NCBI RefSeq assembly: GCF_003116585.1 | Contig: NZ_QEHM01000004.1 | Coordinates: 310,001 to 374,000, forward strand | Origin: Albibacillus kandeliae | Lineage (GTDB): Bacteria > Pseudomonadota > Alphaproteobacteria > Rhodobacterales > Rhodobacteraceae | Direction of reading: 5' to 3' | DNA length: 64,000 nucleotides | In this document: positions 58,395 to 64,000 of the stretch, piece by piece | Layout of the letters: the number at the start of each line of letters is the position of its first letter | How positions within the stretch are numbered: position 1 is the stretch's first letter | Notes under the pieces: generated by a model | What the model saw: only the letters and a program-made list of their open reading frames with translations | Database searches by the model: none | Told to the model about the DNA's origin: nothing | Made by a program: the position numbers and the translations under genes

Positions 58395-59774
58395 ATGACC
58401 GCAAATTCCCTTGTCGAACTCGACCGCGCCCACCTTGTTCACCCCGTCGCCTCGTGGCGCGGGCACGAAGCGACGGGCGTCCGCCTCCTCTCCTCGGCGC
58501 AAGGCGCGCGAGTCACCGACAGCGAGGGGCGCGAACTGATCGACGGGTTCTCGGGGCTCTGGTGCGTCAACGCAGGCTATGGCCACGAGAGCATCGTTGA
58601 AGCCGCCGCCGAACAGATGCGCCGCCTGCCCTATGCCACCGGCTACTTCGATCTTGGTGCCGAGGCCCCCATCCGCCTTGCCGCCGCCCTTGCCGAGCGC
58701 GCGCCCGGCGACCTCAACCACGTCTATTTCACGCTGGGCGGCTCGGATGCGGTCGATAGTACGATCCGCTTCGTCCGCTACTACTGGCATGCGCGCAACC
58801 AGCCGCAGCGCGACCAGTTCATCTCGCTGGAACAGGGCTATCACGGCTCGTCCTCCGCCGGGGCCGGACTGACCGCCCTGCCGCTGTTCCATACGGGCTT
58901 CGGCGCGCCCTGGGACTGGCAGCACAAGATCCCCTCCCACTACAGCTACCGCAATCCCGTCGGGTCGGCCCCCGCCCACATCATCGCCGCCTCGACCGCC
59001 GCGCTGCGCGCAAAGATCAGGGAGATCGGCGAGGAGAGGGTCGCCGCCTTCTACGTCGAGCCGATCCAGGGCTCCGGCGGCGTCCTCGTGCCGCCGCCGG
59101 GCTGGGTCAGGGCCATGCGCGCGGTCTGCGCCGAGAATGACATCCTGTTTATCGCCGACGAGGTCATCACCGGCTTTGGCCGCACCGGCCCCCTTTTCGC
59201 CTGCGAGGACGAGGGCATCGTGCCCGACCTGATGACCACGGCAAAGGGCCTGACCTCGGGCTACGCGCCTATGGGCGCCGTGTTCCTGAGCGAGACGGTC
59301 TACGAAACCATCGCCGACGGCGCGGGAAAGGCCGCTGTCGGGCATGGCTTTACCTACTCTGGCCACCCCGTCTCGGCAGCGGTCGGGCTCGAGGTGCTGC
59401 GGCTCTACGAAGGCGGCCTGCTGGCCAATGGGCGCGAGGCCGGTCTGCGCCTGCTCGAAGGGCTCGGAGGTCTCTCGGACCATCCCCTCGTCGGCGAGGT
59501 CCGCGGGCGCGGGATGCTGGCGGCGGTGGAACTGGTCGCCAACAAGGAGACCAAGGCCCCCCTGCCCGCAGAACTCGACCCGGCACGACGCTTCTTCGAC
59601 GGCGCCTGGCAACAGGGCCTGATCCTGCGGGCCTTTGGCAACGGGGTCCTCGGCTACGCGCCGCCGCTCTGCTGTACCGGCGACGAGATCGACGCCATCG
59701 TGGAGCGCACCCGAAACCTGCTGGACCTGACGCTGGCAGACCGCGAGGTGCGCGCCGTTCTGTCCGGCGACTAG
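58395..59774 (+). CDS. Class-III (omega) aminotransferase
   Basis: A 459-residue class-III aminotransferase with TLGGSDAVDST (113-123), FIADEVITGFGR (252-263) and PLP lysine Lys284 in TTAKGLTSGYAPM. It is related to but clearly different from the one at 55357-56730, so the two probably have different amine substrates. The gene follows the GabD-like gene closely and is convergent with the LysR gene, ending five bases before it. Confidence 0.92.
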   Translation: MTANSLVELDRAHLVHPVASWRGHEATGVRLLSSAQGARVTDSEGRELIDGFSGLWCVNAGYGHESIVEAAAEQMRRLPYATGYFDLGAEAPIRLAAALAERAPGDLNHVYFTLGGSDAVDSTIRFVRYYWHARNQPQRDQFISLEQGYHGSSSAGAGLTALPLFHTGFGAPWDWQHKIPSHYSYRNPVGSAPAHIIAASTAALRAKIREIGEERVAAFYVEPIQGSGGVLVPPPGWVRAMRAVCAENDILFIADEVITGFGRTGPLFACEDEGIVPDLMTTAKGLTSGYAPMGAVFLSETVYETIADGAGKAAVGHGFTYSGHPVSAAVGLEVLRLYEGGLLANGREAGLRLLEGLGGLSDHPLVGEVRGRGMLAAVELVANKETKAPLPAELDPARRFFDGAWQQGLILRAFGNGVLGYAPPLCCTGDEIDAIVERTRNLLDLTLADREVRAVLSGD

Positions 59775-59778
59775 GACG

Positions 59779-60687
59779 CTACGCCGCCCCGTCGCGTTGC
59801 CTGCTGCGCAGGAAATCGACGAAGGCCCGCAGCGGGGCCGGGGGGCGGCGGCCGTGGAAGTAGAGGAACGGGCCCTCGAACTCGGGCCACCAGTCGGGCA
59901 GGACCGGGACCAGCGCACCGCTTGCGAAATGCGGCTCCAGCCAGTTCCGGAAGACGAAGCAGAGCCCCATGCCCGAGATCGCGTGCCCGATCATCGCCGC
60001 CGAACCGCCGGTGCCGATGGTCAGCCGCGCGCGGACGTCGAGGGTGATCGTCTCGCCCGCGCGCTCGAATTCCCAGGGCACCAGCGCCCCGCTGCTGAAA
60101 CGGCCCCGCAGGCAGTCGTGCTGCAACAGGTCGCGGGGATGTTCCGGGGTTCCGGCACGTTCGAGATAGGCGGGCGACGCCGCCAGCGCCGCCTGCTGGC
60201 GCCGGGGCCCCAGCGGCACGGCGATCATGTCCTGCGCCAGCGCCTCGCCATAGCGGATACCGGCGTCGCAGTTCGCGGCGACCGCATCGACCATGCGATC
60301 CTCCACCATGATCTCGACCTCGACGCCGGGGTGTTCGGCCATGAAGGCCTCGATCAGCGGCGGCAGGATGTCGACCATCACCGCCCCGGGCACGTTCAGC
60401 GTAAGCCTGCCCTGCAGGGTCCCGCTGCGGCTGCGCACGGTGTCGAGCGCGTCTGCCGCCTCCGCCAGCAGTGGCGCGATGCGGTCGGCAAGCTCCCGGC
60501 CCGCCTCGGTCGGTGCCACGCTGCGGGTGGTGCGGGTCAGCAGCCGGGTGTCGAGCCGCGCCTCGAGCCGCGCGACGGTCTCGCTCACGGTTGCCGGTGA
60601 CATTCCGAGGGTGCGGGCGGCGCTGCGAAAACCATTGGCCCGCACGACCGCGATGAAAACGCTGAGATCATCAAGATTGTTCGTCAT
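59779..60687 (-). CDS. LysR-family transcriptional regulator
   Basis: A 302-residue LysR regulator. The winged helix-turn-helix is at about residues 1-60 (LSVFIAVVRANGFRSAARTLGMSPATVSETVARLEARLDTRLLTRTTRSVAPTEAG) and the substrate-binding domain follows from about residue 90. It belongs to the D-amino-acid/DsdC-unlike group typical of regulators of adjacent oxidoreductases. It is divergent from the aldo/keto reductase gene at 60772. ATG at 60687 is chosen for homology to the family start; only a weak binding site precedes it. Confidence 0.9.
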   Translation of the reverse strand: MTNNLDDLSVFIAVVRANGFRSAARTLGMSPATVSETVARLEARLDTRLLTRTTRSVAPTEAGRELADRIAPLLAEAADALDTVRSRSGTLQGRLTLNVPGAVMVDILPPLIEAFMAEHPGVEVEIMVEDRMVDAVAANCDAGIRYGEALAQDMIAVPLGPRRQQAALAASPAYLERAGTPEHPRDLLQHDCLRGRFSSGALVPWEFERAGETITLDVRARLTIGTGGSAAMIGHAISGMGLCFVFRNWLEPHFASGALVPVLPDWWPEFEGPFLYFHGRRPPAPLRAFVDFLRSRQRDGAA

Positions 60688-60706
60688 GTCGATCAGCCTA
60701 TTCGGA

Positions 60707-60723
60707 TTGAGCGCCGTTTTCAA
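60707..60723. promoter_or_regulatory. Candidate LysR box between LysR and aldo/keto reductase genes
   Basis: TTGA (60707-60710) and TCAA (60720-60723) with nine bases between give a 17-base dyad with the T-N11-A core typical of LysR sites. It lies in the 84-base divergent gap. Confidence 0.35.
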
Positions 60724-60771
60724 ACAGCTCGCAGTCCCCCATCTCTCCGGCAGCACTCAAGGAGACCAGAC

Positions 60772-61626
60772 ATGACACGCCCCGCAATGGCCGCCGGCCG
60801 CTTTACCTTTCCCGGAACCGACCTCACCGTGAACCGCATGGGTTACGGCGCGATGCAGCTTGCCGGTCCGCACGTGATGGGGCCGCCGAAGGACCCGGAC
60901 GAGGCGGTGGCGGTGCTGCAGGAGGCGCTCGCGCTCGGCATCGACCACATCGACACCAGCGACTTCTATGGCCCCCATGTCACCAACGAGATCATCCGCA
61001 AGGCGCTGCACCCCTACCCGGGCAACCTTGTCCTCGTCACCAAGGTCGGGGCGTGGCGCGACGAGAGCGGCGGCTGGAACCTCCGGCGCGACGATGCCTT
61101 CCTGCGCCAGTCCGTCGAGGACAATCTCGACCGGCTCGGGCTCGACCGGATCGACATCGTGAACCTGCGGATGGGCGGTGCGGAGGACGATATCGCCACC
61201 CCCATGCGGGCCATGCGGGCGATGCAGGAGGAGGGGCTGATCGGCCATATCGGCGTCAGCACCGTGACCGCCGAACAGGTCCGGGTCGCGCGCGACATCG
61301 CCCCGGTGGTCTGCGTCCAGAACCACTACAACCTTGCCCACCGCGACGATGACTCGCTGATCGACGCGCTGGCCGAGGATGGCATCGCCTATGTGCCCTA
61401 CTTCCCGCTCGGCGGGTTCAGCCCGCTGCAATCGGCGGTGCTGGATGGCGTGGCCGGGTCGATGGGAACCAGCCCGCAGAAGGTCGCGCTGGCGTGGCTG
61501 CTGGCGCGCAGCCCTAACATCCTCGTGATCCCTGGCACCTCGCGCCGCGCCCACCTGCGCGAGAACATCGAGGCGGCCGCCCTGCGGTTCGACGCCGGGC
61601 AGAAGGCAGAACTCGACGCGCTGTAG
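60772..61626 (+). CDS. Aldo/keto reductase (YdbC-like)
   Basis: A 284-residue aldo/keto reductase with Asp61, Tyr66 (IDTSDFYGP) and Lys91 (LVTKVGAW). At the place of the catalytic histidine (usual QxH) it reads DIVNLRMGG, as I recall from the YdbC-type subgroup, so its reductive chemistry may differ. It is divergent from the LysR gene and convergent with the TerC gene. AAGGAG precedes the ATG at 60772. LysR control is the natural expectation for this arrangement. Confidence 0.88.
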   Translation: MTRPAMAAGRFTFPGTDLTVNRMGYGAMQLAGPHVMGPPKDPDEAVAVLQEALALGIDHIDTSDFYGPHVTNEIIRKALHPYPGNLVLVTKVGAWRDESGGWNLRRDDAFLRQSVEDNLDRLGLDRIDIVNLRMGGAEDDIATPMRAMRAMQEEGLIGHIGVSTVTAEQVRVARDIAPVVCVQNHYNLAHRDDDSLIDALAEDGIAYVPYFPLGGFSPLQSAVLDGVAGSMGTSPQKVALAWLLARSPNILVIPGTSRRAHLRENIEAAALRFDAGQKAELDAL

Positions 61627-61649
61627 GCCCGCGCGTCAGGGCACCAACA

Positions 61650-61673
61650 GGCCGGGCGACATAGCGCCCGGCC
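61650..61673. terminator. Hairpin between convergent aldo/keto reductase and TerC genes
   Basis: GGCCGGGCG (61650-61658) and CGCCCGGCC (61665-61673) pair perfectly around a 6-base loop. It lies between the 3' ends of the two genes, so it could terminate both, although neither side has a clear T tract. Confidence 0.5.
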
Positions 61674-61691
61674 CAGTCGCCCCATGAACCG

Positions 61692-62741
61692 TCAGGCCGG
61701 GACCTTGCACCGCACCGACGACAGGAAGGCGATCAGGATCAACCCTGCCCCGAGCAGCCCGGTCACGACCTCCGGGATATGCACCAGCGCCTGCGCGTAC
61801 ATGACGATCGACAGCGACAGGATGGCGTAGAAGGCCCCGTGTTCCAGATAGCGGTATTCCGACAGCGTCCCCTTCTCAACCAGCATGATCGTCATCGACC
61901 GGACGTACATCGCCCCGATCCCCAGCCCGATGGCGATGACAAAGATGTTCTGGCTGAGCGCGAAGGCCCCGATCACCCCATCGAAGGAAAAGGAGGCGTC
62001 CAGCACCTCGAGGTAGAGAAACGCCCCGATGCCGCCGCCCGCCGCCGCCCGCGTCGCGTTCCCCGCGTCGATCAGCCCGCCGACGACCTCGACGACGAGG
62101 AAGGTCAGCAGGCCCATGATGGCGGCATCCATGAATACCTCTCCCTTCGCGTCCGGCAGGGCGGAGGAGAACAGCAGCGCCAGCAGCAGGACAATCGCCA
62201 CCTCGATCCCGCGCACGGTGGCCGAATGGGCCATCTTCTCCTCGATCCAGCGGACCCAGTGAATGTTCTTCTCCTGATCGAAGAAATAGCTCAGCCCGAC
62301 CATCATCAGGAAGGTGCCGCCAAAGGCGGTGATGGGCAGATGCGCGGCATGCATGATCCGGCCGTACTGCGCGGGGTCGGACGCCGCGAGATAGATCGCC
62401 TGCACCGGCCCGATCCCCGCCGCGACGACGACGATCAGCAGCGGAAAGACGATCCGCATCCCGAAGACCGCGATCAGGATGCCCCACGTCAGGAACCGCC
62501 GCTGCCATTCCGGGCGCATCGACTTCAGCTTGTTTGCGTTGACGATGGAATTGTCGAAGGACAGCGAGATCTCGAGCACCGCGAGCACGGAGCAGATGAA
62601 GAGATAGGACAGCACGCCGCCAAGCGTGCCGGTGTAGAACCAGCCGACGAGGCTGCCGAGGGCCAGCCCGGCCACGGTGACGACGAAGGCCCAGGTGAAG
62701 TAGCTCGCCATCACGCGGCCCGAAGGTGAATTGGTGGTCAT
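61692..62741 (-). CDS. DUF475/TerC-like integral membrane protein
   Basis: A 349-residue membrane protein with about nine hydrophobic segments. Diagnostic TerC/DUF475 segments are LEISLSFDNSIVNANKLKSM (about 56-75) and EVLDASFSFDGVIGAFALSQNIFVIAIG (about 236-263), whose acidic residues in membrane regions are thought to bind Mn2+ or similar cations. TerC-family proteins act in metal export or membrane stress handling. ATG at 62741 follows AAGGAA. Function here is inferred only from family. Confidence 0.9.
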   Translation of the reverse strand: MTTNSPSGRVMASYFTWAFVVTVAGLALGSLVGWFYTGTLGGVLSYLFICSVLAVLEISLSFDNSIVNANKLKSMRPEWQRRFLTWGILIAVFGMRIVFPLLIVVVAAGIGPVQAIYLAASDPAQYGRIMHAAHLPITAFGGTFLMMVGLSYFFDQEKNIHWVRWIEEKMAHSATVRGIEVAIVLLLALLFSSALPDAKGEVFMDAAIMGLLTFLVVEVVGGLIDAGNATRAAAGGGIGAFLYLEVLDASFSFDGVIGAFALSQNIFVIAIGLGIGAMYVRSMTIMLVEKGTLSEYRYLEHGAFYAILSLSIVMYAQALVHIPEVVTGLLGAGLILIAFLSSVRCKVPA

Positions 62742-63168
62742 GTCGACGTTCCTTTCGGGACCTGACCGGCCGCGCCCGGGGGCATGACGCACCGACCGGC
62801 ATCGCCTGCTGGCCCGATCCCTGCGGTTGACAGATTTTCAGCGCCGACATCACAAGCGTACCGCAGACGCTTGCCAGAGGGGCCCGGTCACCATGGGTAA
62901 GCTCCGGCCTTGGCCGGTTCCGAATGGCAGGGGTTTCCTCACCTTCCTTTCACGGGTCGGGCGGAACGACGGCCCCTTTCCCGATGCCCACATATGTAAG
63001 TCGCGACTCGGACTCCACGAAGGCCCCGTCCCGTCTTTTTTGCAGGGCCGGAAGCACGGTCAGGATCAGGAAAACGCGGCGCAGGGTTTCCTCCGTAAGC
63101 CGCCCCGGAACGAGGACGGGCAACAGGGGCGCCAGCTGCGGGTCTGGCACCGGCTCAGGCGGGATCGC
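62742..63168. other. 427-base spacer between TerC and IclR genes
   Basis: No strongly supported gene. It includes the short palindrome ACATATGT at 62990-62997 and a small open frame on the minus strand at 62950-63150 listed separately. The region must hold the TerC promoter on the minus strand. Confidence 0.4.
62950..63150 (-). CDS. Possible small protein (66 aa), weak evidence
   Basis: A 66-codon open frame on the same strand as, and just downstream of, the IclR gene. It uses a GTG start without a clear ribosome binding site. The predicted product is rich in leucine and basic residues (PALQKRRDGAFVESESRL) with no recognised family, signal or membrane segment. It could be chance; I give it low weight. 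Confidence 0.25.
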   Translation of the reverse strand: MPDPQLAPLLPVLVPGRLTEETLRRVFLILTVLPALQKRRDGAFVESESRLTYVGIGKGAVVPPDP

Positions 63169-63984
63169 CTAGCCCTCCGACCCCACCGAAGCAAAGGAAT
63201 GGGCCCGGCAGAAGTCCAGCAGGTGCCCGATCTCGTCCGATCCGTCCTGCACCACCTTCGGATTGGTTCCGATCAGGGTGATCGCCGCCTGTGCCTCGCC
63301 CTGCCAGTCAAGGATCGGCGCCGCCACCACGACGAGGCCGGGGATATAGTCGCCATAGACGGTCGCGTAGCCCATACCGCGCACCCGCTCGATCAGGGCG
63401 TCGACGCCCGAGCGCGTCGGCTCCACGTCGCCGAGCACCGCCGGATTCTGCGCCGCTTGTGCCAGTTCCTCGGCCAGCCGGGCCTGGACCGTGGCCTGCG
63501 GCGCGTAGGCCAGAAAGATGCGGCCGGTCGACGAGTTCAACAGCGGCAGCGTGGTGCCCAACCCCATCGAAGTCACGATGGGGGAGGCGGCACGCTCCCA
63601 GCGCACCACGGTCGCACCGCCCCCGCCCCAGACCGAGAGGAGCACGGTCAGCCCCGTCGCATCGCGGAGCTCTTCGAGATGGGCCGAGGGCTTGTTGACG
63701 AAGTCGTGCCGCCCGATGGCCGCAAGGCCAAGACGGATGGAACCGGCCCCGAGGTCATACTTGCCCGAACGCCCGCCCTGCTCGGCCAGACCCGCGTGAA
63801 GGAAGGAGGCGAGGTAGCGGTGCACCTTGGAGGGCGGCATGTCGACCTCGCGCGCCAGTTCCGACAGCGACAGCGGCCCCGGGCGCGATGCCATGAACAT
63901 CAGCACCCTCAGCGCGGCATCGAGCGACTGGATGCCCCCGCCAGTTCCGCCGCCAGTCTCGTTGTCGGTCTTATCCTTCGCCAT
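63169..63984 (-). CDS. IclR-family transcriptional regulator
   Basis: A 271-residue regulator of the IclR family. A glycine-rich leader (residues 1-18) precedes the winged helix (about 19-80; LDAALRVLMFMASRPGPLSLSELAREVDMPPSKVHRYLASFLHAGL), and the effector domain follows (about 95-265; TMGLGTTLPLLNSSTGRIFLAY-like, TVYGDYIPGLVVVAAPILDWQGEAQAAITLIGTNP). The conserved cysteine-type effector pocket cannot be checked by eye. It is transcribed toward the TerC gene, and no target can be assigned from context. The gene upstream is outside the window. Confidence 0.92.
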   Translation of the reverse strand: MAKDKTDNETGGGTGGGIQSLDAALRVLMFMASRPGPLSLSELAREVDMPPSKVHRYLASFLHAGLAEQGGRSGKYDLGAGSIRLGLAAIGRHDFVNKPSAHLEELRDATGLTVLLSVWGGGGATVVRWERAASPIVTSMGLGTTLPLLNSSTGRIFLAYAPQATVQARLAEELAQAAQNPAVLGDVEPTRSGVDALIERVRGMGYATVYGDYIPGLVVVAAPILDWQGEAQAAITLIGTNPKVVQDGSDEIGHLLDFCRAHSFASVGSEG

Positions 63985-64000
63985 GGTCGTCGATCATGTC

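Noticed and set aside
1-64000. Mobile elements, CRISPR arrays, tRNA or rRNA genes, toxin-antitoxin or phage-defence genes
   Set aside because: No transposase, integrase, repeat-spacer pattern, structural RNA or defence-type protein was recognised on reading both strands; the window appears to be ordinary metabolic and transport chromosome.

Overview
The window is 64 kb of GC-rich, densely packed chromosome-type DNA. Short intergenic gaps, 1-8 nt stop/start overlaps, frequent GTG/TTG starts, many ABC importers and GntR/Lrp/IclR regulators point to an alphaproteobacterium, most likely of the Rhodobacterales (Roseobacter-like). This is inferred from gene content; no rRNA or other phylogenetic marker is present. 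I saw no tRNA, rRNA, CRISPR array, insertion sequence, integrase or phage gene.

Layout. (1) 238-3805, minus: a siderophore/iron ABC importer, next to a Ca2+/Na+ antiporter (4054-5037) and two small unknown genes. (2) 6145-13313, minus: a dipeptide-type ABC importer with a C45 (acyltransferase-like) hydrolase and an alpha/beta hydrolase, divergent from a GntR regulator. (3) 14242-16242: an ECF42-type sigma factor module (MAPEG, YCII/DGPF, sigma). (4) 16785-21252, minus: a branched-chain-amino-acid-type (Liv) importer with a GntR gene. (5) 22143-31537, minus: a peptide-type importer co-transcribed with two amidohydrolases, a CMP/guanine-type deaminase and an Asp/Glu/hydantoin racemase, which looks like a pathway for a nitrogen-rich ring compound; divergent GntR and flavin reductase genes flank it. 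(6) 33160-36290: a second ECF42 module (sigma, YCII, SRPBCC, DoxX, VOC). (7) 36423-39581: a GMC oxidoreductase and an outer-membrane beta-barrel protein.

(8) 39601-53144 is the most interesting region: a betaine-type (ProVWX-like) importer with an M20 amidohydrolase and an aldo/keto reductase, followed by NIPSNAP, carboxymuconolactone decarboxylase-like, alpha/beta hydrolase, luciferase-like monooxygenase, aldehyde dehydrogenase and flavin reductase genes, a PucR-type regulator and a divergent AA_synth-family gene. The reductase/monooxygenase/dehydrogenase/hydrolase quartet matches the enzyme set of trigonelline (N-methylnicotinate) degradation (TgnA-D), so I propose import and ring opening of an N-methylpyridinium betaine or similar compound. 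(9) 53264-59774: an Lrp regulator and two aldehyde dehydrogenase/class-III aminotransferase pairs, able to take up semialdehydes such as succinic semialdehyde. (10) 59779-63984: LysR, a second aldo/keto reductase, a TerC/DUF475 membrane protein and an IclR regulator.

Two regulatory results come directly from the bases. Both ECF42 modules carry the same promoter form, TGTCGA-N17-CG(A/T)C, ahead of their cargo genes. An 11-base element, CAGGAGAGATC, lies in inverted-repeat settings upstream of both the flavin reductase operon and the first aldehyde dehydrogenase, suggesting that regions 8 and 9 share a regulator.
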